Assembly (NCBI RefSeq): GCF_004684775.1 | Contig: NZ_SRIC01000005.1 | Coordinates: 1-64,000 of the forward strand | From: Streptomyces sp. MZ04 | GTDB taxonomy: Bacteria; Actinomycetota; Actinomycetes; Streptomycetales; Streptomycetaceae | Length of the DNA: 64,000 nucleotides | Direction: 5' to 3' | Shown here: one piece after another, positions 25,111-32,988 of the stretch | Layout: the number at the start of each line of letters is the position of its first letter | Numbering within the stretch: the stretch's first letter is position 1 | The notes under the pieces: model-generated | The model's input: only the letters and a program-made list of their open reading frames with translations | Databases searched by the model: none | Told to the model about the DNA's origin: nothing | Made by a program: the position numbers and the translations under genes

Positions 25111-25322
25111 TGAGACGACACCAGGGCGTTGCATACGTGCCGCAACCGGAGTTCGTCGGCACGGTGATCGCCTGCACCCGGAACGGGAACTACATGGCTC
25201 GGGACCCGGAGCACGGCACCGCCAAGGACTACGACGCTCGACGGGAGTTGCACAAGCTGGACACGACCCCAGCCGCCGAGCAGCACCTGGCGTCCAGCGG
25301 TGCCGAACGACCCGACGGGTGA
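25110..25322 (+). CDS. Small hypothetical protein coupled to DUF4007 gene
   Basis: 70 residues from ATG 25110, overlapping the previous stop in the TGATG arrangement. The sequence has EFVGTVIACTRNGNYMARDP and a charged middle (KDYDARRELHKLD). No family recognised. The coupling is the main evidence that it is real. Confidence 0.55.
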   Translation: MRRHQGVAYVPQPEFVGTVIACTRNGNYMARDPEHGTAKDYDARRELHKLDTTPAAEQHLASSGAERPDG

Positions 25323-25483
25323 GTCCTCCTGCAGGTTGCGCCTGTGCCCGACGACGCCAAGTGCCGCCCGTCCTTGAACCCTTGATCGTGCCGCCCGCGC
25401 GGCGCAGCCCCTCGTCTGCGTGTCGAGGCCGCAGGGACCACTGTTACGTTGGCATGTCCCGTCCCATGGTCAGAGGAGATGTT

Positions 25484-25969
25484 GTGCGTAAGGTTCATGC
25501 GATGGCGGCCGTGGTCCTGGCCGGGCTCGTACTCAGCGGCTGCGGGGCCGACAGCGACGAGCCGCAGAAGCCCGGCAGCACCCGCACAGCCTCGGCTGAC
25601 GCCAAGCAGAGCCCTACCCCGAAAGCGTCGGCTCAGGGCACGATGATCGAGCGGGCGACCGGCTCCTGGACCACCATCTCCAAGAAGAGGACCGCCACTT
25701 CCCTGGAAACGGTAACCATCGAGGACGGCCAGGTCACCGCCAAGGGCGGCAAGCTCGACTGCTCGGGCACACTCAAGCCGCGCACGAAGGGCGGCAAGGA
25801 GTCGCCGACACTGGCCCTGTCGTGCAAGGGCGGCAGCGACGGCGGACGAGGCCTGGGAACCCTCTACCTCATGGACAAGGAGACGAACGATGACGCGCTC
25901 GCCTTCGACTGGGAGGGCCCCGAGGGCGGCTGGGGCGGGCCGGTCGACTCCTTCCGCCGGGACCACTGA
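25484..25969 (+). CDS. Secreted lipoprotein
   Basis: 161 residues from GTG 25484 with AGAGGAG at 25472-25478. A lipoprotein signal peptide ends in LSGC (lipobox, Cys about residue 21), followed by a Ser/Thr/Pro/Ala-rich linker and a small globular part with two Cys (LDCSGTL, LSCKGG) that may form a disulfide. Anchored on the outer face of the membrane. Function unknown. It stands alone between the defence-like module and a gene-poor stretch. Confidence 0.8.
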   Translation: MRKVHAMAAVVLAGLVLSGCGADSDEPQKPGSTRTASADAKQSPTPKASAQGTMIERATGSWTTISKKRTATSLETVTIEDGQVTAKGGKLDCSGTLKPRTKGGKESPTLALSCKGGSDGGRGLGTLYLMDKETNDDALAFDWEGPEGGWGGPVDSFRRDH

Positions 25970-26210
25970 CGCCTCTCGGGCCACCGGCGGCTGAACCTGC
26001 ACAGCCGGACGGGCGGGCGGAGTTTTGCGGGGCGACTGCGATCCAGATGTCCGGGCTGCCGGGTCCCCACCCGCGCTCAGCAGCCCACTCCGTAATGACG
26101 TCGGGACTCTCAACGCCCAGCGGGCCGGGCTCAGTGACGGGCGCGGTGGGCGCCTCGCCGAGCATGACGGACCAGACAACGCTCATGGCTGCTTCCAGGG
26201 AGCGATGCGG

Positions 26211-26234
26211 CGGACGGTGGGATTCCACCGTCCG
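26211..26234. terminator. 10-bp hairpin, loop GATT
   Basis: CGGACGGTGG (26211-26220) pairs perfectly with CCACCGTCCG (26225-26234). No adjacent gene is obvious; it may be left over from a lost gene. Confidence 0.5.
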
Positions 26235-26382
26235 TTGTGCTCATTCAGGGGCCGATGATGGGTCCCGATGTAGAACCCCGCTCGGGGCCATCGACCTGTT
26301 GCATCACGGATCGCGACGTTAAAGCTCACACTCAGGTTCGCCGGGAAGCGGCGAGCCGGTGCTCTTGGCGGTCATCGCCACA

Positions 26383-26418
26383 GTGGGGCAGTACGTCCAC
26401 TAGGACGTACTGCCCCAC
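26383..26418. repeat. 16-bp perfect inverted repeat, loop ACTA
   Basis: GTGGGGCAGTACGTCC (26383-26398) pairs perfectly with 26403-26418 around ACTA. It lies past the ends of the lipoprotein (rightward) and the three tiny leftward genes, so a bidirectional terminator is the simplest reading. Confidence 0.65.
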
Positions 26419-26548
26419 AAGTACGCCCGGGAGCAAGGGCCCGCTGACTATGCAGCGAGCCTGGCCTCTACCAACGCGACCGGGATCGTGAACTGCTGCG
26501 GCGGGCCTGGCTCTGGCAGGAGCTGGGCCCGCCGTTGTACGCGAGAGT

Positions 26549-26773
26549 TCAACCCTCAAGAACCATGCGGGTCTCTCGCCCATTCACCATACCGCGCTCA
26601 CCCGAGGTGGAGGATGGCTGTCGTTGTTCGCATGAGGAAGGCCTACACATGGCGGACCTGCTGTTTCCGGGCATGCCGGATCTGCGGCTCAGTGTGCCGG
26701 GCCACCACTGGACGAGGGTGGCGCCGAGGATGCAGACGCCGACGGTGACACCTCCGAGGGGCACGTAGGTCAT
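26549..26773 (-). CDS. Small membrane protein, third of leftward trio
   Basis: Up to 74 residues; ATG at 26773 is only three bases after the stop of the preceding leftward gene. One hydrophobic helix (GGVTVGVCILGATLVQWW) is followed by a Ser/Arg-rich tail that looks less protein-like, so the true end may be altered. An overlapping rightward frame of 39 codons (26649-26768) was judged less likely. Confidence 0.4.
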   Translation of the reverse strand: MTYVPLGGVTVGVCILGATLVQWWPGTLSRRSGMPGNSRSAMCRPSSCEQRQPSSTSGERGMVNGRETRMVLEG

Positions 26774-26776
26774 GAG

Positions 26777-26944
26777 TCAGTGGCTCCAGATGGCCACGAC
26801 GAACGTGGTGGCGACGGTGAGGACCGCGGCGGTGCGCACCGCGGGCAGCACGTAGCGACCGAGGTCGTGTTCGGGAGCGCAGGCGGCGAGGCCGAGCAGA
26901 GCGAGGGTCACAAGCAGCGGGAAGATGAGGGCTCCGAGGACCAT
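26777..26944 (-). CDS. Two-helix membrane micro-protein
   Basis: 55 residues from ATG 26944, which overlaps the previous stop (TGATG). Two hydrophobic helices: LIFPLLVTLALLGLAACA and RTAAVLTVATTFVVAIW. A longer upstream extension in the same frame is Arg/Gly/Gln-rich and was rejected. Small coupled membrane proteins like this are common in actinobacterial plasmids and phages; function unknown. Confidence 0.65.
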   Translation of the reverse strand: MVLGALIFPLLVTLALLGLAACAPEHDLGRYVLPAVRTAAVLTVATTFVVAIWSH

Positions 26945-27093
26945 CACGTGGCCCCCATCCGTAGGTAAGGGTTGACGGTCTCCGCCTTCGCGTTGACGTC
27001 GGCCACCTTGTAGACGAAGACGTACGCCAGCGCCTTGTCCGGATCCGTGATTCCGGCGGCCTTGGTGGTTCGGACCGCGTCCTTCACGGTCAT
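26944..27093 (-). CDS. 49-residue hypothetical protein
   Basis: Very short gene from ATG 27093 to the TGA at 26946-26944, overlapping the next start (TGATG). The product reads as normal protein: a basic amphipathic start (TVKDAVRTTKAAG), DPDKALAYVFVYKVAD, then NPYLRMGAT. No family recognised. The codon use and the coupled overlap are the evidence. It is divergent from the operon driven by promoter element G. Confidence 0.6.
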   Translation of the reverse strand: MTVKDAVRTTKAAGITDPDKALAYVFVYKVADVNAKAETVNPYLRMGAT

Positions 27094-27169
27094 CGGACCC
27101 GTGGGCGGTGGCCCAGACGACAGCGACGGCGACCTCAGCCCGGTCTCTGCGTCTCTGCAGCACGTATCG

Positions 27170-27198
27170 TTGCTTAATCACAATTCGCCGTGTACTTT
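27170..27198 (+). promoter_or_regulatory. Promoter-family element G (TTGCTT-N17-TACTTT)
   Basis: TTGCTT at 27170-27175 preceded by TCG, a 17-nt spacer ending in GTG, and TACTTT at 27193-27198. It precedes ATG 27355 by 156 nt. It is the least conserved -35 of the seven. Confidence 0.6.
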
Positions 27199-27354
27199 AA
27201 TTGTCGATGGTGCGGGTACGGAGCCTACGACTCTCCCCCGCTTCACGCCCATTACCGCAGTCAGCTCCCGCCGCGAGCCACCCAGCACCGAGCCGGGCGA
27301 GCCACCTGGTTGCCCACGCCCCGCCAGCTCACAGAACAAAGGACTTGAAGCCCA

Positions 27355-28416
27355 ATGACTCCACCTCGCTTCGACACCGGCCTTGCCGAGGAGCAGTTGC
27401 TTGCGGCGCTGCACAACGGCATCCACACAACTCAACGGTCCACCGATTCATGCACGGCGGACGCCATCACCGACTTCCTGATTCAGCAGCTCAGGGCCGG
27501 GCTCCTCCAAGGGGCGACCACCATGGCGGAGACCGAGCACGAGACGGCACGCCGCGACTTGCGCCGCGAAGTCGCCGGAACCATCGGCCTGTTGGCCGAC
27601 GAAGAGGACTTCGCGGCCATGCGCCGATATCGCACCTTCACCTTCGGCGACCACCAGGCGTATCTCCGCCAGGCCGAAGGCCTGCTCAGAACGCTCGCAT
27701 CCCAAGGCAGGCACACCGCCGTCGCCCTCTTCGACCCCGAGGAGTACGCGGAGTTCTGCGCGGAGAGCGGCCTGGAACCTGACACCCCGGATAGCCGCAC
27801 CCGCTTCACCGCCGAACTGGCATCCACCGGCACCACGGTCCCCTACGAGGGACAACCCCTCGCAGAACTTCTCCCCGACCTCATCGACGAGGCGGTCCGC
27901 CAGGCCACATGGGAGTACGCGACGACGCTCCTTGCCCGTATCGGCGACTGCGCAATCTGCGGAGAGGACATCGGCAGAGCAGCCTTTCGGCGGGCATCAC
28001 ACCTGGTCACGCGGGCCATCGAGACGCCAGGGCCCGGCCCCCGGCACCTGGTCTGCAGCGTCCCCTCCGGCCCCGAGACGCTCCTCGCCGCATTGCACGT
28101 CGGGTGCGACTCGGAGGGCAACCCCCAAGTGGACGAGACCGAAACCCTGGAATTCACCACGGTCCTCGCCGTCGCCATCGCCACCCACAGCAGCGCAGGC
28201 CTGGTGATGCGCACGAGCGCCGACGGCACGCCTGACCATGTCCAGGGCTGGCGCCTGCACGGCGAGCGCCTGCTGCCCCTCACTGCGGCCGAAGTCTTCG
28301 ACGCTTACTGCACCCACGCCGTCTCGGGCGAACTGATCGCCCCCGAACCAGGTATCGAATACCGCCCGGCGCCGGTCCTGGACGACAGCGAGCCAGAAGA
28401 CGGACACCAGCACTGA
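27355..28416 (+). CDS. Hypothetical protein, first gene of second module
   Basis: 353 residues from ATG 27355 with an AAAGGA-type site upstream. Unrecognised. The N-terminal half is acidic and helical (TARRDLRREVAGTIGLLADEEDF). A CAICGED pair near residue 200 could bind metal with later Cys and His. The C-terminal third includes TTVLAVAIATHSSAGLVM and ends in an acidic tail. Followed by a complex hairpin region, then three more rightward genes ending in a methylase-like pseudogene. Confidence 0.75.
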   Translation: MTPPRFDTGLAEEQLLAALHNGIHTTQRSTDSCTADAITDFLIQQLRAGLLQGATTMAETEHETARRDLRREVAGTIGLLADEEDFAAMRRYRTFTFGDHQAYLRQAEGLLRTLASQGRHTAVALFDPEEYAEFCAESGLEPDTPDSRTRFTAELASTGTTVPYEGQPLAELLPDLIDEAVRQATWEYATTLLARIGDCAICGEDIGRAAFRRASHLVTRAIETPGPGPRHLVCSVPSGPETLLAALHVGCDSEGNPQVDETETLEFTTVLAVAIATHSSAGLVMRTSADGTPDHVQGWRLHGERLLPLTAAEVFDAYCTHAVSGELIAPEPGIEYRPAPVLDDSEPEDGHQH

Positions 28417-28426
28417 AGCGCCAGAG

Positions 28427-28484
28427 GAGGGGCGCCCCACCGCTTCACGTCCGGCGCCCCTCGCGCGAGACGCCGGATGTGAAG
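28427..28484 (+). terminator. Overlapping hairpins after the 353-residue gene
   Basis: GAGGGGCGCC (28427-28436) pairs with GGCGCCCCTC (28453-28462), and an alternative 14-bp stem with one mismatch can form between about 28443-28456 and 28471-28484. The two are mutually exclusive, which is compatible with attenuation as well as termination. Confidence 0.6.
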
Positions 28485-28678
28485 CCCAGGTGGAACGAAC
28501 CCGTCCAGGGAAGCTCGCCGCCGAGACGAGCAGAGCACCTGCCCATCCCCCCTGGCGACGCCGCCCCTGCCGGTCGTCCGGCGGGTCCGACGGGCTCACC
28601 GGACGTACGCAGGGTCGAGGTCTTGCCTCCCATGTCCGCGGCGTTGGTCGCCGCCTGATCCCACTGAGAAGGCCTGAC

Positions 28679-29053
28679 ATGAAGCTGCTCGTTCCCGCCC
28701 TCGACTGCAACTACCGCATGTCGAATGCGGATTACTCCTGGACCGATCCCGGTGAGATCCTCACCATCGGCACCAACGACGACTTCGTTGGCCTCGACTC
28801 CGGCCGGTTCACGACCCTCGGCCGCGTCACCGACGTCAACGTCACCCGCGCCCAGGTCCGCCAGAAGATCACGGATTACCTCACCCGCACCGGCTGGTAC
28901 GAGCCGGGGCGCGAGCGGCAGAGCACCGAAACGCGCAAGCGCATGGGAGAAGTCTTCGGCCTGGCACGCGGGTTCGACGTCGGCACCGTCATCGAACTTC
29001 ACCAGGGCAGACCTCGCCCCATCACCGATCCCGCAGACCGCGCCGCGCCCTGA
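28679..29053 (+). CDS. Hypothetical protein
   Basis: 124 residues from ATG 28679 with a GAGAAGG site about 7 nt upstream. Unrecognised. The sequence is alpha/beta (LVPALDCNYRMSNADYSW, DDFVGLDSGRFTTLGRV) with a charged helix GRERQSTETRKRMGEVFGL. No membrane segment. Possibly a DNA- or protein-binding component of the second module. Confidence 0.65.
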   Translation: MKLLVPALDCNYRMSNADYSWTDPGEILTIGTNDDFVGLDSGRFTTLGRVTDVNVTRAQVRQKITDYLTRTGWYEPGRERQSTETRKRMGEVFGLARGFDVGTVIELHQGRPRPITDPADRAAP

Positions 29054-29102
29054 CCCATCGCCGCACCCCATCCCCCTCCAACACCCAGAAAGAGCAACCC
29101 CC

Positions 29103-29654
29103 TTGGACACCACGGCCCCCAGCCCCACGACCCAGCAGATCTGGTACCTGGCCACCCTCGGACACGACGCGCTGCTGCAGGCGCTTGCTCCGCTCCGCCT
29201 GCCGACCTCCGTCACGTACGACCCGCTGAGCCTTGCGGCTCGGGTCGTCGCCGCCGACCCAAACCGCCACTCCGACTTTCACCGCACCGGGCAGGCAGTC
29301 CTGCGGCCGCTGTTCGAGGCCACGACGTTCTCCGTCATAGTCACTGACGATTTCGGCCCTATGGAGGTCACCGGCGTCGTGCCGGTGATCGGCGAGCACA
29401 CGGTGGACAACCTGACGGGCCAGTACGCCGAGCTGCTCCTGTTCGATACGAGCGGCCCCAGCGCCGCCTTCCGCCTCTCGAAGATGCCCGGCGACAAGAC
29501 CTGGATCATCGACACCGACTTCCAGCCCAGCGGACACCCCAGGACGCAACAGCCCTTCGGCTCTTCACGCCTCGGCCGCAAGCGCACCGTGCGCCCCCCG
29601 CTCATCTCCGCGCTCAACCGCCTCGCCGCGCAGGCGGACGGGCACGCAACGTGA
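29103..29654 (+). CDS. Hypothetical protein, TTG start
   Basis: 183 residues. The first in-frame start after a purine-rich AGAAAGAG is TTG 29103; there is no ATG or GTG close by. A strand-rich middle (FSVIVTDDFGPMEVTGVVPVI) is followed by a helix and a basic C-terminus (RLGRKRTVRPPLISALNRL). It overlaps the next gene by GTGA. Unrecognised. Confidence 0.65.
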   Translation: MDTTAPSPTTQQIWYLATLGHDALLQALAPLRLPTSVTYDPLSLAARVVAADPNRHSDFHRTGQAVLRPLFEATTFSVIVTDDFGPMEVTGVVPVIGEHTVDNLTGQYAELLLFDTSGPSAAFRLSKMPGDKTWIIDTDFQPSGHPRTQQPFGSSRLGRKRTVRPPLISALNRLAAQADGHAT

Positions 29655-30534
29655 CGCTGTACGGCATCCCGCCCGCTGGCTTCCGCCGCTTCATGGCACC
29701 CGAGAGCGGGCGGAAGCACGCGCACGCCATCGCCGCGCACGTCTGGTGGGTGTCCCACCGCGGAGGTTCGGGCGACAGGGCCATCACAGTCGGCACGCTG
29801 GCCGGTCTCGCCCTCGCGGCGCCGAGCCGGCCGGACGGACCCGACTACGGGCCGCTGCTGATCCACCTGAGCGACGAAGGCCTCCTGGACACGCTCAGGG
29901 CGGGATGGAACACCTTCCGGACCTACGATCCCGACCTCGCGGAAGCCGCCCGCCCGCTGCACGACTGGCTCTCCGCACCGACCGCGAACGACGTCCGCGG
30001 CCTGGCCGACTACGCTCGCGTCCTCGTGCGGGCGGGCCTGCTGGAGTACTGCAGCGATCCGGCCCGTGCCGAGTCGGACGACATCCTCGGCCTGATGATC
30101 ACACGGATGCGCACCTACGCCGAGCGGCAGAGCACCGGCGAGTTCTTCACCCCCGCGATCATCGCCGACAACGTCGGCGAGGCCCTCTTCACCACGAACC
30201 GACAGCCCGGCGACCTTCTCCTCGAGCCCGCCGCCGGAACCGGCACGATGGCCCGGGCCGCCGCCGCAGCCCTGCGGTTGCATGGCATGGATCCCGCCAG
30301 CTACCACTGATGGCTCAACGACATCGCCCCCCTCAGCTCGGCCGCCTGCTGCGCCGTCAATGCCCAGCTCTGGGGCTCGGCCGACAGATCACCGTCTCCT
30401 ACGGCGACGCCTTGAACCGCCCCAGGCTGCTGGAGGAGCCGGTGCAGCGGCGCGCCGAGCGGGCGATCGACGAGCTAAAGGACAACCCGGTGCTCTACCC
30501 CACACGGACTCGATCCCCGTTCTGGCCAGTCTGA
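29651..30534 (+). pseudogene. Second N6-methylase-like gene, with internal stop and frameshift
   Basis: GTG 29651 overlaps the previous stop. The frame reads HAHAIAAHVWWVSHRGGSG, TGEFFTPAIIADN, then SAM motif I LEPAAGTGTM, and meets TGA at 30308-30310. Beyond it the same frame continues homologously (WLNDIAPLSSAACCAVNAQL) and the match then shifts to another frame (GLGRQITVSYGDALNR) to a stop at 30532-30534. It is a paralogue of the gene at 22733. As in that copy, no NPPY motif is visible after motif I. Confidence 0.7.
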
Positions 30535-30656
30535 CTCCCACTCAGCAGACGAAACGGCCCTGGTGACCTGGTGCTCTTCCGGCGGCCCGTACGGCATCGC
30601 AGGCAGCCCGCCCCCGGACGGGGCTGCTTCGCGGGCGACTCCCACCCAAGAGTGCG

Positions 30657-30685
30657 TTGCACATTCATTCTTCAGTATGTACTTT
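30657..30685 (+). promoter_or_regulatory. Promoter-family element D (TTGCAC-N17-TACTTT)
   Basis: TTGCAC at 30657-30662 preceded by GCG, a 17-nt spacer beginning ATTCATTC and ending ATG, and TACTTT at 30680-30685. It precedes ATG 30750 by 64 nt. Confidence 0.7.
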
Positions 30686-30749
30686 AACTGCATGGTCCGG
30701 GGTGTCCCCGAAACCCCTCCTCACCCCCCTTCTCTCGCGCGAGGTCGTC

Positions 30750-32549
30750 ATGTTTTCGCATCTTCCCCGGGTAACGGACTCCGACGTGCTGCCCCGCACC
30801 GTCGCTGCCTCCACACGCCGCCAGGAGCCTGTCGGAGAGATCAGCGTCATCACCAAGGACCAACTCGCGCTGTACCGAGCTCTCCACGCCGCAGCCGCCG
30901 AAGCGGTGCACTCGTGGGAAGCCCCGGGCCCGGGACCAGCCAGCTCGGTCCTCGCCGAAGTACTCGACGGCGTCCAGGCGTTCATCGACCAGTCCAAGGT
31001 GCTGAACGCCGCTCAGAGCATCATCGACCAGTCCGCGCAGATGAGCGTCTTCTACCAGGCGTACGCGCACCTGGCGAATGCCGCCATCAACGACGTGCAC
31101 ATGGAGGACGAGGCGCTAGCCGTATCCGGATCGGTCAGCGGGCCGGGCACCTCGCTCCTGCGCCGACTGCTGCGCTTCGCGACCCGTAACGTCCCACCGG
31201 AGACGGTCCAGGAGTTCATCAGCCAGTTCCTCGAGATCGCGGATGAGGAATACGTCCGCGCAACCCTGGCTCAGCTGGCGTGCATCGAGTGGCAGATCGA
31301 TCCGCAGGACGCCTACCAACTGGTGTACTTGGACAGCGGCGAAGGGGTGATCGACGACGGCCAGGCGCGGGCGAGCAAGTTCCGCTTCGTGTTCGGCTTG
31401 GCGGCCGAGCCCGAGTACGTTCCCCGCCCGGCCCTCACCGACAACGGCAACTGCGACTGGGAGAAGCCAACTTGGCACCGAATCCGTGACTGGCGCCGCC
31501 GCTACGCGGCAGCCCACTCCCGGAACGTCGACTGGGCCATGGCCAAAGCGGAGGTTTACCGCCAGGGCCGCGAGCCGCTGGCACCCTACTGGCACCCCGA
31601 CGGCCTGGAGGCGGCGGTCGCAACCCAGCTGCAACACGAGGCGGAACGGGCCGCGTCCGCGCGTCTGAGTCACATCACCGACTCCGTCGCCCAGATGGCT
31701 CTGCGCCGCGTACAGCGGCGCGCCAGCAAGGAAACGACCCCCTTCGACCCGCGCCACCTCCCCTCCGCACGGGGCATGATGCTCCTCGACACCCCCTTCG
31801 CGCTGCCCAACGGTCGCCGCATCGTCGGCTACGTGTGGGGGCCTTGGTCTCCGTCCGAGAAGGAGGGCTGGGCACGGGCCCTCGGGACTGACTGGGAGCT
31901 GGAGCGGCTGAAGGTCCCGCAGGGCGACGCCGTCTGGACCTGGGTCACTCCGCTCACGTGCGACCAGTCGCTGCTGTCTCTGCCCTTCTCGCCCTACGAC
32001 ACGCTGCTGCTGCGCCCGGGGGACACACTGGAGCCGGAAACCCGGCTGCGCGACCCGGAGAACGCCGACCGCTACCAGGAAGGGGCAGGACGCCGGGGCC
32101 GCAACGAGCTGATGACCCGGCATGTGCGCAGCCTGTGGGAACTGCTGACCCAGCACAAGCGGTCATCCGTACGGATTCTCGCCGAAGAGACCCACGCGGC
32201 CAGACCACGCGACCAGCGCTCGGACCGGCGCCGGGGCATCACCGACTCCGGCCAGGTGACGACCGTCTGGGTCGACCCGGACGCGGGCGCGCGCTACCGG
32301 GCACAGCGGCGCAGCGAGGGCGGGTCCGGCTACAAGCTGAAGGTGAGGTACTGGCGGGACGAGCACGAGCGTCAGCAGTGCCCCAACTCCCACCAGCACG
32401 CGGCCCGCCAGACTGCGGGCGGCTGCTCGCATGACGAGATCACCATTCCGGAGCACGTCGTGGGACCCGCCGGGGCACCGTGGTCCGACCGGATGCAGCG
32501 CGCCCGGAGCCGACGAGGTGCCCAGCCCCACAGCAACGCGGGCGCGTAG
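30750..32549 (+). CDS. Large hypothetical protein with Cys/His-rich C-terminus
   Basis: 599 residues from ATG 30750 with GAGG at 30741-30744; a longer frame overlaps the promoter and was rejected. Helical N-terminal half (residues 40-140 with many Ala and Gln), a Trp-rich middle (WHRIRDWRRRYAA, MAKAEVYRQGREPL), a strand-rich RRIVGYVWGPWSPSEKEGW, and a basic C-terminal part with YKLKVRYWRDEHERQQCPNSHQHAA and a nearby Cys, a possible zinc site. No family recognised. A clean hairpin follows, so it is a single-gene unit. Confidence 0.75.
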   Translation: MFSHLPRVTDSDVLPRTVAASTRRQEPVGEISVITKDQLALYRALHAAAAEAVHSWEAPGPGPASSVLAEVLDGVQAFIDQSKVLNAAQSIIDQSAQMSVFYQAYAHLANAAINDVHMEDEALAVSGSVSGPGTSLLRRLLRFATRNVPPETVQEFISQFLEIADEEYVRATLAQLACIEWQIDPQDAYQLVYLDSGEGVIDDGQARASKFRFVFGLAAEPEYVPRPALTDNGNCDWEKPTWHRIRDWRRRYAAAHSRNVDWAMAKAEVYRQGREPLAPYWHPDGLEAAVATQLQHEAERAASARLSHITDSVAQMALRRVQRRASKETTPFDPRHLPSARGMMLLDTPFALPNGRRIVGYVWGPWSPSEKEGWARALGTDWELERLKVPQGDAVWTWVTPLTCDQSLLSLPFSPYDTLLLRPGDTLEPETRLRDPENADRYQEGAGRRGRNELMTRHVRSLWELLTQHKRSSVRILAEETHAARPRDQRSDRRRGITDSGQVTTVWVDPDAGARYRAQRRSEGGSGYKLKVRYWRDEHERQQCPNSHQHAARQTAGGCSHDEITIPEHVVGPAGAPWSDRMQRARSRRGAQPHSNAGA

Positions 32550-32568
32550 CTCCCGTTGCACCCAGTCC

Positions 32569-32593
32569 GGCCGGGCAGCACGCCTGCCCGGCC
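32569..32593 (+). terminator. 10-bp hairpin terminator
   Basis: GGCCGGGCAG (32569-32578) pairs with CTGCCCGGCC (32584-32593), loop CACGC, 20 nt after the preceding stop. Confidence 0.7.
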
Positions 32594-32639
32594 CTCGGCC
32601 CCGGTCCCTTGGGGCCCGCCTTCGCCAGTTCCGTCCATC

Positions 32640-32852
32640 CGAGGAGAGCCATGCCCTCGAAGCCCTCCGCAACGGCTGGGGTGCTGACCTGACGGACGAC
32701 CAGCTCGACCAGTGCGCGGCGGACGCTGAGCGCCATCCCCTCTCCAACACGTCGCGCGCCGCCGTCGCACCGCGCTGCCTCCCGGCCACCCGCTTCGGAT
32801 CCGTGTCGGTGACCAGGAGTACTTCCTCGACCCCGTCCCCATCACGCTGTGA
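32640..32852 (+). pseudogene. Possible small frameshifted gene remnant
   Basis: Protein-like sequence ALEALRNGWGADLTDDQLDQ followed by CAADAERHPLSNTSR lies in one frame to about 32790. A fitting end (RIRVGDQEYFLDPVPITL and a stop at 32850-32852) is in another frame. There is no good start. The remaining ~400 nt between the flanking genes shows nothing else. Confidence 0.35.
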
Positions 32853-32988
32853 CCTGACCGTCCGCAGGGTCCGAGCACCCTGCAATGGGCGGAACTGGCG
32901 CTGCCTGCAGCGGCGTTCGGCCCCGGCCGACAGCGTTTTGGCAGGATCCCCGTCGCCCAAGAACTCAGACCTGACGCCAGGGGGAACC

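Larger units (their letters stand above)
25970..26548. other. Gene-poor stretch with two hairpins
   Basis: About 580 nt without a convincing gene on either strand. It holds a 10-bp hairpin (26211-26234) and a 16-bp perfect hairpin (26383-26418). Open frames here have poor codon use and no ribosome sites. Confidence 0.5.

Noticed and set aside
25129-25160. GCGTTGCATACG resembling the promoter family
   Set aside because: No TAYTKT hexamer follows at 17 nt and it lies inside a coupled small gene.
26300-26330. TTGCATCACGG ... GTTAAAGC as a possible eighth promoter element
   Set aside because: The hexamer at 17 nt is AAGCTC and no gene follows within 150 nt on that strand.
26649-26768. 39-codon rightward frame with GAGGAAGG before its ATG
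   Set aside because: It lies opposite the third gene of a coupled leftward trio and has no recognised homologue; the leftward reading is better supported by coupling, though only modestly.
32431-32988. 186-codon N-terminal extension of the lipoprotein at 32989
   Set aside because: The lipoprotein signal peptide starts cleanly at ATG 32989 with a GGGGGAA site; the extension would bury it.
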